Shown here in pieces: positions 16,649 through 22,705 of a DNA stretch of 22,705 bases. Source of the stretch: Thermoplasmata archaeon (GTDB taxonomy: Archaea; Thermoplasmatota; Thermoplasmata; Sysuiplasmatales; Sysuiplasmataceae); contig JAKAPY010000006.1 of assembly GCA_021811925.1 (NCBI GenBank), forward strand, positions 1 to 22,705, given 5' to 3'. Made by a program: the position numbers and the translations under genes. Each line of letters starts with the position of its first letter. Within the stretch, counting starts at the first letter, position 1. The notes beneath the pieces were generated by a model, which saw only the letters and a program-made list of their open reading frames with translations, was not told the origin of the DNA and made no database searches.

Positions 16649-16761
16649 AAAGTTTGACCTCCTGCCGTTGTTTGCCTCTTACAAACCCCGGCATTAGCAG
16701 ACAGGAGAGTTCCATCCCAACTGTCAAACTTGCAATGGCAAAAAGGGCTCAGACCTTACTA

Positions 16762-16809
16762 ATAGCTTTGGAAACTGTCTTTTTATAGCTTTCCAATGGG
16801 CTTATATAC
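16762..16809 (-). promoter_or_regulatory. Promoter and inverted-repeat operator upstream of the polyferredoxin operon
   Basis: TTGGAAA (16768-16774) and TTTCCAA (16790-16796) form a perfect 7-bp inverted repeat with a 15-bp spacer. The spacer contains a minus-strand TATA box, TATAAAAAG (16779-16787). ATAGCTTT also occurs directly at 16762 and 16785, 23 bp apart. A second minus-strand TATA, TATATAAG, lies at 16801-16808. The layout looks like an operator that covers the promoter; the Lrp/AsnC regulator encoded next door is the obvious candidate binder. The 16649-16863 gap holds no other gene I can support. Confidence 0.5.
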
Positions 16810-16863
16810 AGATATTGCAGATGCGAAAAACGCCGTAAGACTGCGAAACATATCTGGAGGCTT

Positions 16864-17334
16864 TCAAAATGGAAGGGCGTAATCTTCCTTCACCGTGTTG
16901 AGCACAACCTGCGTCTGAGTCCTTTCAATGTATTCGGTTGTGAGCATCTTCTTGATGAATGAATTCAGTTCCACCCTGTTTTCGAAGCGTGCTATGACGA
17001 TTGAATCCCACTCGCCGGTGACGTCGTAGACAGCCGACACATGCCGGTCGTTTGCAATCCTCTTCTGCACCTCCATAAGCTTCCCCTTGGAAATCTGTAT
17101 GCCAATGATGGCTGTCATGTCAAATCCGGCCATTGCAGGATCCACGAGCGCCGAGTACCGCAGAATTATGCCTTCGCTTTCCATCCGCCTCACCCTGGTG
17201 GAAACAGTATTGAGGGAAAGGTGCAGCTCCTTGGCCATATCCCTGTAGCTTTTCCTTGAATTGGACTGCAGCAGTTTGAGTATCTGCAGATCTGTCTTGT
17301 CTATCGTGTCCGCCATCGGGGTCAGCGGTTGCAT
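16864..17334 (-). CDS. Lrp/AsnC family transcription regulator
   Basis: DNA-binding regulator that usually senses amino acids. The N-terminal winged helix is plain: IDKTDLQILKLLQSNSR, then YRDMAKELHLSLNTVSTRVRRM, EGIILRYSALVDP. The C-terminal RAM effector domain follows: TAIIGIQISKGKLMEV, VTGEWDSIVIARFEN, and VVLNTVKEDYALPF at the end. The length of 156 residues is typical. I start at ATG 17334, preceded by GAGGGGTG; the frame extends to 17394, but that part overlaps the upstream gene and does not match the family. ATG 17316 is also possible. It lies in line between a tandem winged-helix gene and the polyferredoxin-aminotransferase operon and probably controls the latter. Confidence 0.93.
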   Translation of the reverse strand: MQPLTPMADTIDKTDLQILKLLQSNSRKSYRDMAKELHLSLNTVSTRVRRMESEGIILRYSALVDPAMAGFDMTAIIGIQISKGKLMEVQKRIANDRHVSAVYDVTGEWDSIVIARFENRVELNSFIKKMLTTEYIERTQTQVVLNTVKEDYALPF

Positions 17335-17378
17335 GATGCACCCCTCGGATATTAACAATTTGCAACAATGTCCGCGCC

Positions 17379-17900
17379 CTAAATCTGGAGCCATGAGTCA
17401 ATGAAGCTGTCGACAAGATTGTCGAGGAATGTTCCCCGGTATGTGATTATCACCCTGGCAACATAGTCCTCATCCCTGACGGAATAAGTGGTCCCGGAGG
17501 CTGATTTTGATACGACGACTATCCCGCTTTCTGTGAGCTTCTTGAGGTGAAACGAAAGCGCACTCTTTGAGAACGTGAACTGAGAGAGTATCTGCTCGAA
17601 TGTGCTGCCTGGGTTCTGAAGGAGTTGTATGACTATTCGCCTCGGGGTGTTCAATTTGAGGACGGAGAGGACGCGCCTGTCCTCACTGCTCACCTCGCCT
17701 GACACGTAGTACCTTTTTCTGAAACCGTCCCCCTCGGAATTGACCAGCCTCAGGCTTTCAAGCAGGCCCAGGTGATACTGAACTACGCCCGTCTGCATGT
17801 CCAGCTCGCGCTCAAGTTCACGTGGGTAGGTTCCCGGCCTTTCCCTTATGAACTGGAATATGCGTCTTCTTGTTTCCAGAGAAAGAGGATCTTTTTCCAT
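17379..17900 (-). CDS. Tandem winged-helix transcription regulator
   Basis: Two winged-helix domains in one 173-residue chain. The first (~1-65) reads LETRRRIFQFIRERPG then YPRELERELDMQTGVVQYHLGLLESLRLV, with a wing FRKRYYV. The second (~75-150) reads RRIVIQLLQNPGSTFEQILSQFTFSKSALSFHLKKLTESGIVV, with a TTYSV wing. This ArsR/MarR-like pair is common in Thermoplasmata and haloarchaea. ATG 17900 has GGAAAGG upstream and begins 12 nt after the stop of the 3-TM protein, so the two form an operon. Target genes are unknown; its membrane-protein partner suggests signal-coupled control. Confidence 0.85.
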   Translation of the reverse strand: MEKDPLSLETRRRIFQFIRERPGTYPRELERELDMQTGVVQYHLGLLESLRLVNSEGDGFRKRYYVSGEVSSEDRRVLSVLKLNTPRRIVIQLLQNPGSTFEQILSQFTFSKSALSFHLKKLTESGIVVVSKSASGTTYSVRDEDYVARVIITYRGTFLDNLVDSFIDSWLQI

Positions 17901-17912
17901 CAGCCTTTCCCG

Positions 17913-18200
17913 TCATTTGAGAACTGAGGCATAGAAGAAGAACAGCACAATGAGATCCATCACGCTCATCAGGATGAAGAAGTCGACCATGCTGATCGTC
18001 GTGAAGAGGACAAGATAGAGGACATATGCCTCCTTTGCGAAGTAGAATAGAAATGCAACCGCCAGCAGAAGGGTCTTGGTGCTTCTCAGGCGGAGGGCGC
18101 TTAGCGTCGATATGGCCAGTAGCAGGGCTGAAAAGCCGAGCACCAGGAACACAAGGAATAGGACAATCTCGTTCATCGGTGCAGTATAGTGATTGGTCAT
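17913..18200 (-). CDS. Small membrane protein with three predicted helices
   Basis: A 95-residue, highly hydrophobic protein with helices at about 11-31 (LFLVFLVLGFSALLLAI), 42-63 (LLLAVAFLFYFAKEAYVLYL) and 70-92 (MVDFFILMSVMDLIVLFFFY). A short basic loop RLRSTK lies between the first two. ATG 18200 has AAAGGAT close upstream; ATG 18176, eight codons in, is also plausible. It is first in an operon with the tandem winged-helix regulator. Small three-helix proteins beside winged-helix regulators recur in archaea, and the pair may be a membrane sensor with its regulator, but no function is proven. Confidence 0.75.
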   Translation of the reverse strand: MTNHYTAPMNEIVLFLVFLVLGFSALLLAISTLSALRLRSTKTLLLAVAFLFYFAKEAYVLYLVLFTTISMVDFFILMSVMDLIVLFFFYASVLK

Positions 18201-18275
18201 TTATCCTTTGATCCATCGGCAGATGAACTGGCGCTGATGCCTGAGCATTGCAAGCATGGCTGTTGCACCCCGTGC

Positions 18276-18338
18276 CAGGCGCCTGACAGGCGAAGCCCGG
18301 AGTCCGGCCGCCGTCTCCTTTACTCAATTCTTATATAG
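18276..18338 (+). promoter_or_regulatory. TATA box and upstream palindromes before the 18397 surface protein
   Basis: CTTATATAG at 18330-18338 is a good TATA box, predicting a transcript start near 18360 and a leader of about 37 nt. Upstream lie two overlapping palindromes, CAGGCGCCTG (18276-18285) and CGCCTGACAGGCG (18280-18292), together a candidate regulator site. The 18201-18396 gap lies between divergent transcription units. Confidence 0.45.
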
Positions 18339-18396
18339 TGTTGCCGTTGAATCAAACTTATTCGACAAACTGAATAGAGAATGGGAAACGAAGACT

Positions 18397-19677
18397 ATGC
18401 AAAACAAATTCAAGAAGATTATGATACTTGCGCTGCTTGGCCTCATGCTTGCCTCGGCAGCCGTGCCAGTCGTTTCGGCACAACCCCTTAAAGCACCGGC
18501 GGCGAAGCAGGAATCGGTGACATTTGCAGTCTCGCCAAATGCGTATTTCGCGGGCATACTCGACACCACTGCCTCGATTGCGCCAACAAACACCACCTTT
18601 TTTGCGCCTTTTGTTTACAATGAAACGAGTTTTAATGTTTCTGGAAAGTTCATGTCGTTCATGTTCTACTCTGGTCTGGGTTCAATCGGATTAACAAGCG
18701 TAAGGGTCAACCAGTCTCCCATCGCGAACGTGAGCAGGATGCTCTACAGCTATTACACTATCCCCTCTGCGGGGGCCTTCCTGGATGCAGGTGTCGCGGG
18801 CTCAATTTTCTATGCTTACACAAACACTACGCTTCTGATAGCGCATAACAACCCCGAGGGACTCATACAGGTGTTCACATACAGGTCGAATGTCACGGTG
18901 CAGGCGGTGCTTTCTGTCGGCCTTCAGCCGAACAGCAAATTCACGATGACTCAGACTGAACCAACACTGACTAACGGGACTGTGGCAATGATGTTCAACG
19001 ATACGGATCTTGCGGGTTACTTTGTCTCTGGCGGATCCAATTTCAGCTCTCAGCTTGTTCCAGGCAGCAACTATTACAGTATTATCAAGCAAGTTCCCGA
19101 AGATTCGTACCTCGACTCATTCAGCATTCCGAACGGCGAATCACCATACGCCACCGTATTGAGCGCTGTCGCACAGGCAATGAGCCACAATACAATTTCC
19201 TATTACGCAGCCGTCACACTGGCTGACGGACAGGCGTCCGTTGATGCTGCATATTTCAACAACGCCCTGAGAGTCGAGCGGATGTCTGTTGCCAGTGGCG
19301 ACATCAACATGCAGTTTTCCAAACTGCAGTCCGGTGTGCCCGATATGGTTGTGCTCCTGCTGTCCGGCGATGTCTTCAACGGCACAGCTTCAAGGCTTGT
19401 AGTCGACGTCAACGGCCAGCGTGTCATGAACGTAAGCTCCCTGCCCTCTATCCTGAATCCGTTCGGAAACACGACCAGGCAGAACACAACGACGGCTGGT
19501 TCGTACACAATTGTGACAGTTTACTCCCCTACCACGATTTCCTCCCTGCACATCTACACTGTTGCGCCGCAGCCCGCAAACTCGCTGACAGTGTTGGCCC
19601 CGTTCGCGGGCGCCCTTGCTGTCATTGTGGCAGCAAGCGTCCTTCTATTCAGAAGGAAAAACACGGGCGGCGACTGA
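18397..19677 (+). CDS. Secreted, C-terminally anchored surface protein of unknown function
   Basis: No family recognised. The 426-residue product starts with a clear signal peptide (MQNKFKKIMILALLGLMLA..., cleavage likely after VSA at residue 28). The body of ~365 residues is rich in Asn, Thr, Ser and Phe with many N-x-S/T sequons. A single membrane helix (VLAPFAGALAVIVAASVLLF) and a basic RRKNTGGD tail end it, the same outline as the other surface proteins here but without obvious repeated Ig-like modules. I start at ATG 18397 because the hydrophobic segment begins right after it; the frame upstream to 18256 crosses the TATA box. The gene ends 2 bp before the stop of the convergent DUF835 gene. 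Confidence 0.8.
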   Translation: MQNKFKKIMILALLGLMLASAAVPVVSAQPLKAPAAKQESVTFAVSPNAYFAGILDTTASIAPTNTTFFAPFVYNETSFNVSGKFMSFMFYSGLGSIGLTSVRVNQSPIANVSRMLYSYYTIPSAGAFLDAGVAGSIFYAYTNTTLLIAHNNPEGLIQVFTYRSNVTVQAVLSVGLQPNSKFTMTQTEPTLTNGTVAMMFNDTDLAGYFVSGGSNFSSQLVPGSNYYSIIKQVPEDSYLDSFSIPNGESPYATVLSAVAQAMSHNTISYYAAVTLADGQASVDAAYFNNALRVERMSVASGDINMQFSKLQSGVPDMVVLLLSGDVFNGTASRLVVDVNGQRVMNVSSLPSILNPFGNTTRQNTTTAGSYTIVTVYSPTTISSLHIYTVAPQPANSLTVLAPFAGALAVIVAASVLLFRRKNTGGD

Positions 19678-19679
19678 CA

Positions 19680-20192
19680 TCAAAGCTGCTTCGAATTAGG
19701 CATCTTCATTACCTTGAGGATGCCGGACTCCAGTGAAAGCAGGGGGCCTGACTGGCCGTCGTTGATCGCCTTCATGACCTGCAGGTTGCGCTCAACAAGC
19801 GCAAGCTCCTTGGTATCCAGCGTATTTGGGTCAATCGCAACCATCAGGACGCAGTTCCTTATGATCACGAGGTCCCTTATGTGGTTGAGAAAACCTATCA
19901 CGACGTCGAAGCTGTTCTGATTTATCAGATACTCGATGCCGTCAAGCATTATGATGCATGGAGAATTGTCCCTGGTGAATGACACAATGCGGTTCAGTAT
20001 CAGGTTTGTCTGAGTCGGCTCAATGCAGTCCTTTCCGACCACGTGCGTAAGCCAGACGATGGATGCGTTTTCAAGGCTGTAGCTGGACCTGAGCCTCTCT
20101 GGGAATTCCCTTGTAATGAGGAGCCCTTTTACCCCCTGTATCATTGCCTCTGAGAATATGTCGAAAAATAGCGATGGCTTTGTTTCTTCCAC
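19680..20192 (-). CDS. DUF835 domain protein, start damaged or non-canonical
   Basis: The chain matches archaeal DUF835: SLFFDIFSEAMIQGVKGLLITREFPERLR, SIVWLTHVVG, a P-T-x-x-N-L segment, PCIIMLDGIEYLINQN, FLNHIRDLVIIRNCVLMVAIDP and TLDTKELALVERNLQ. DUF835 is usually the C-terminal part of PAS or kinase-like proteins; its function is unknown, and the fold is thought to resemble P-loop-like domains. Here it stands alone at ~170 residues. GTG 20192 is the only usual start in frame. However, the codons before it (20193-20219) spell K-I-I-T-G-E-V-Y-L, the family's first strand, before an in-frame TAG at 20234-20232. An ATG at 20231-20229 region lies one frame off. Either a 1-nt indel or an unusual start is likely. 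Confidence 0.75.
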   Translation of the reverse strand: MEETKPSLFFDIFSEAMIQGVKGLLITREFPERLRSSYSLENASIVWLTHVVGKDCIEPTQTNLILNRIVSFTRDNSPCIIMLDGIEYLINQNSFDVVIGFLNHIRDLVIIRNCVLMVAIDPNTLDTKELALVERNLQVMKAINDGQSGPLLSLESGILKVMKMPNSKQL

Positions 20193-20290
20193 AAGGTAAA
20201 CTTCGCCAGTGATTATCTTGCGGCCCTCATGCTAGACTATAGGGTCCCTCCGAGATTTTCCCTTCCTTTGAATCTTCTACACTGGCAAAT

Positions 20291-20306
20291 CATTAATATT
20301 TAAAGG
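20291..20306. promoter_or_regulatory. Shared bidirectional TATA region between DUF835 gene and TIG-repeat surface protein
   Basis: CATTAATATTTAAAGG reads as TTTAAA-type TATA in both directions. Toward plus it predicts a start near 20328 and an ~85-nt leader ending in GGAGGG (20401-20406), 7 nt before ATG 20414. Toward minus it predicts a start near 20272 and a leader with GGAGGG (about 20255-20250) that is not followed by a suitable start codon in the DUF835 frame. Confidence 0.45.
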
Positions 20307-20413
20307 GCTCATTATCACGATTGATACTCAGGCAGCATGAATGATAGCATCCATGCACCGCATTGACGTACAGCCCCGGCGTTCTTGCTGATGCGTCAAC
20401 GGAGGGTTCTTGT

Positions 20414-22243
20414 ATGAGGAGGACGGCAACTGCATTAATCGTGGCACTTGTTTTGCTTTTGCCGGGTGCGTTTCTCCTCCCGCATGCGCCACAGGTAGCT
20501 TCAGTGGCACAGAATCCGGGTATCGGATGGTCACGGCCGGCAATAAATGCCCAGCCTGCTGGACAGGTGCTGAACGTCACAGAGGCGGGATTGGTTTCAT
20601 CACCGGCGACATACGGCACGGAGATAGTCTTCGACACAATCCATGGCCTCCTGCCTGGAACAGACATTGGAAACAACACCACAGGCATCATTGACAGTGC
20701 GGGGAATCACATCAGCTGCTCAAACCAGCAGTACGTTGTGTCTGCCAACGGAACGGTAGGTGCACTCGGCGTGAGGATCCTCGGCAATGCCAGTGCCGGA
20801 CCGTTCACGCTCGAGGGAGCCGCTGGTTCCGAACTGTTCCAGGTAAACTATGCAGGCATAGCCTCCGATTCATCTGCAGGGAGCGGCCTGCTTTTCATTT
20901 ATCCGTCCATGCAGTCGGCCACCGGCGAAGTCACAGTGTTCGGAGCTGATTTCCAGCAATACCAGAAAGTAGGATACCCGATTGTCGGAAACCAGTCATT
21001 CGCCAGTGCAGGTCAGGCCGTCTCTGATGCAAACGGAGCGTTCAGTTTCAAATTCCAGCTGTCAGACATGCCGAGCGGAACGTATATTGTCAGGATGTCA
21101 GGCGCGATACAGGCCACAGTTCAGCTTGTTATCTCTCCCGCGCTTCAGCTGATTCCAGATTCTGGCCATGTGGGCCAGAGCGTAGTTGCAAAATTGACTG
21201 GTTTTGCGTCAAAGGCCACTGTGACAGTCAGCTGGGGGAGTGGACAGGCAATGTCGGCGAAGGCATCGGCGTCAGGGACGGCAATGGTCATAGTTCAGGT
21301 CCCGGGGCTGTCTTACGGCCCGCACATCGTATATGCAAATACGAGCGGTTTAGGCGCCGAGACGACCTTCACGCTCAACACTTCCTCAGTCGTACTGTCT
21401 AAATATGGCGCTTCGCCGGGAAGCACCGTCTACGCCTATGCAGAAGGGTTTGCCCCGTCGGCGGAAGTTCACCTGCTTTATCAGGGCAGGGTCTCCGGCA
21501 ATGCAGTGAGAACACTTGGTAACGGGACGGCGGTGATACCGTTTGTTGTTCCTGCAATGACTGCGGGTACATACAGCCTGCAGGCATCGTCAACGGGCGG
21601 GATGCTGTCCAATGTCACTGTTTTTGTTGTCAAACCGACGATTGTGTCATCCGAGGAAAGCATGCTCGTGGGTGCGGCGGTGCAGATTTCAGGAAGGTTC
21701 TACTACCCGCTGACTGGAATAAAAGTGTATGTTGGAAACACTATTGTCCCTGATACGTTCAAGTCGAACCAAAATGGAACGTTCTATGCCAACATCACCA
21801 TACCTGCTGTTCCAGGCGGTCAGGTTGCGCTCGGTGCCTACGACCTGGAAGGGAACAATGCAACTCTGTTCATGCTCAACATCATGCCTGAAATATACCT
21901 GAACACGCACAGCGGAAGCACGGGAAGCGTGGTCACAGTGACCGGTTACGGATTCGCTGCGGGTAAGGATGTTACCATATTGTGGAACGGCAATCCTATC
22001 CAGGCTGCTTCAGGCGTTGGTGCGAACGGCACATTCACCGCGACACTGGCGGTCCCATCTGGTGTCCCGGGCACCTATCTTGTTTCGGTTGCGAATTCAA
22101 CTGCCGAGCCGGTAGTTTTCAATCTTGTCCAGTACACCGGGTTTGAAGCAGTCCTTCCGGCGATACTCCTTCCACTTGTAACGGCGATAGGCATTTCACT
22201 GTACCTTTTCAGGAAATTCAGGGTGAGAAGACCGGACAAATGA
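20414..22243 (+). CDS. Secreted surface protein with TIG/Ig-like repeats and a C-terminal anchor
   Basis: The 609-residue product has a signal peptide (MRRTATALIVALVLLLPGAF...), an extracellular region, one membrane helix (VLPAILLPLVTAIGISLYLF) and a basic RKFRVRRPDK tail. Several TIG/IPT-like repeats are visible, each opening with a phrase such as SGHVGQSVVAKLTGFA, ASPGSTVYAYAEGFAPSAEV, VGAAVQISGRFYYPL and GSTGSVVTVTGYGFAAGKDVTILWNG, and closing with a G-T-Y-x-L/V strand. ATG 20414 has GGAGGG 7 nt upstream; the longer frame from 20363 lacks such a site. It is convergent with the coiled-coil gene, leaving 3 nt between stops. Probably a cell-envelope protein; ligand unknown. Confidence 0.82.
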   Translation: MRRTATALIVALVLLLPGAFLLPHAPQVASVAQNPGIGWSRPAINAQPAGQVLNVTEAGLVSSPATYGTEIVFDTIHGLLPGTDIGNNTTGIIDSAGNHISCSNQQYVVSANGTVGALGVRILGNASAGPFTLEGAAGSELFQVNYAGIASDSSAGSGLLFIYPSMQSATGEVTVFGADFQQYQKVGYPIVGNQSFASAGQAVSDANGAFSFKFQLSDMPSGTYIVRMSGAIQATVQLVISPALQLIPDSGHVGQSVVAKLTGFASKATVTVSWGSGQAMSAKASASGTAMVIVQVPGLSYGPHIVYANTSGLGAETTFTLNTSSVVLSKYGASPGSTVYAYAEGFAPSAEVHLLYQGRVSGNAVRTLGNGTAVIPFVVPAMTAGTYSLQASSTGGMLSNVTVFVVKPTIVSSEESMLVGAAVQISGRFYYPLTGIKVYVGNTIVPDTFKSNQNGTFYANITIPAVPGGQVALGAYDLEGNNATLFMLNIMPEIYLNTHSGSTGSVVTVTGYGFAAGKDVTILWNGNPIQAASGVGANGTFTATLAVPSGVPGTYLVSVANSTAEPVVFNLVQYTGFEAVLPAILLPLVTAIGISLYLFRKFRVRRPDK

Positions 22244-22246
22244 ATG

Positions 22247-22705
22247 TCAGTTACCGCCTATCGAATTTTCGACCTTCTGCAGCTTCTCGGATGAAAGCTT
22301 TTCTGCAAGGAGCACAGCCTTGAGAAGCAGCTCGGAGTTTTCCCTCAGCTGCTCCTCCATGGACTCGACGAGGTCCTTTCTGCTCTCATCTCCCCTGATC
22401 TCGCCTATCCGCCTGTCCAGCGTTTCGATGAACTCGCGTTCCTTCTCCTCGATCTTCTGCTCGAGCGTCTTGAGCTCCGAGCGTATTGTATCCCTGGCTC
22501 CCTCGAGATCACGCACATCTCCTCCCCCGGGCGAGCCTTCGCCCGGCGATCTTGACTGCGCCGCGGTGATTGCGCCCTCTATCCTCGAAAGGTAGCCGTC
22601 AAGCCTGTCCTCGAGCTGCTGCCTCCTCACCGATTCCTCCTTCAGCCGCTCTTCAAACTCGGCATGCAGCGTGGACTTCTTCTCCTGCTGCTTTTCAGAT
22701 GAAAT
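22247..22705 (-). CDS. Coiled-coil protein, N terminus beyond the window
   Basis: The frame stays open to the last base of the window, so the true start lies outside; GTG 22630 need not be the start. The visible ~152 residues are very rich in Glu, Arg, Lys, Gln and Leu, with heptad spacing of hydrophobics (RRQQLEDRLDGYLSRIEGAI, RSELKTLEQKIEEKEREFIETLDRRI, LLLKAVLLAEKLSSEKLQKV). This is broken by one Gly/Pro/Ser hinge (SPGEGSPGGGD). It looks like a cytoplasmic coiled coil; no family is recognised. Confidence 0.75.
   Translation of the reverse strand: MSSEKQQEKKSTLHAEFEERLKEESVRRQQLEDRLDGYLSRIEGAITAAQSRSPGEGSPGGGDVRDLEGARDTIRSELKTLEQKIEEKEREFIETLDRRIGEIRGDESRKDLVESMEEQLRENSELLLKAVLLAEKLSSEKLQKVENSIGGN

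Noticed and set aside
16869..16901. 10-codon frame on the plus strand with GGAGG 8 nt upstream and a TATA-like CTTATATAC at 16801
   Set aside because: Too short, antisense to the end of the Lrp/AsnC gene, and the TATA reads equally well for the minus-strand operon.
17818..18327. 169-codon minus-strand open frame over the 3-TM and winged-helix genes
   Set aside because: It overlaps two better-supported genes in another frame, and its composition (Cys, His, Pro, Gly) looks like out-of-frame translation.
1..22705. tRNA, rRNA, CRISPR array, insertion sequence or integrase/attachment sites
   Set aside because: No cloverleaf, regularly spaced repeats, transposase motif or terminal inverted repeats were found on reading both strands; a covariance-model search would be needed to exclude small structured RNAs.

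Overview
The window looks like a chromosomal segment of a Thermoplasmata-type (Euryarchaeota-grade) archaeon with roughly balanced to slightly GC-rich DNA. Archaeal signs are direct: an RNA polymerase subunit K (Rpb6) gene, archaeal-type ribosomal protein S2 and a MEMO-family gene lie in a row. There are TATA boxes 20-30 bp before starts, short Shine-Dalgarno leaders (GGTGA/GAGGT), frequent GTG/TTG starts, a solitary DUF835 protein, and many secreted proteins anchored by one C-terminal helix with a basic tail. The large S53 (sedolisin) acid protease suggests an acidic, protein-rich habitat; the exact lineage is inference.

Layout. 1-3813: S53 protease with a long beta-sandwich C-terminal half, 5'-truncated by the window edge. 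3882-5700: a small sulfur-transfer-looking group, namely a protein that appears to fuse a lipoate-binding (GcvH/LbpA-like) domain to a TusA-like domain, a convergent two-domain rhodanese, and a divergent 53-residue TRASH-like zinc-finger protein. 5812-8292: acyl-CoA dehydrogenase, tail-to-tail with a class III aminotransferase. 8627-10298: rpoK, rps2 and MEMO as an operon. 10343-13135: a 930-residue anchored surface protein. 13326-14690: a glutamate-1-semialdehyde-aminomutase-like class III aminotransferase. 14712-18200: five co-directional minus-strand genes, read in transcription order as 3-TM membrane protein, tandem winged-helix regulator, Lrp/AsnC regulator, 16-cysteine polyferredoxin and class III aminotransferase (last two overlapping by 4 bp). 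18397-19677: surface protein. 19680-20192: DUF835 protein with a damaged or unusual start. 20414-22243: surface protein with TIG/Ig-like repeats. 22247-22705: start-truncated coiled-coil protein.

How it fits together. The protease, three aminotransferases, acyl-CoA dehydrogenase, polyferredoxin and Lrp regulator are consistent with peptide and amino-acid catabolism (inference). The fusion protein is the most novel item: both the lysine that would carry lipoate and the cysteine that would carry sulfur in TusA are present at the expected spacing. It sits next to a rhodanese, which suggests a sulfur-carrier relay related to the sHdr-LbpA type of sulfur metabolism. No tRNA, rRNA, CRISPR array, insertion sequence or integrase was seen. 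No gene-free stretch exceeds about 335 bases; the longest is 8293-8626.
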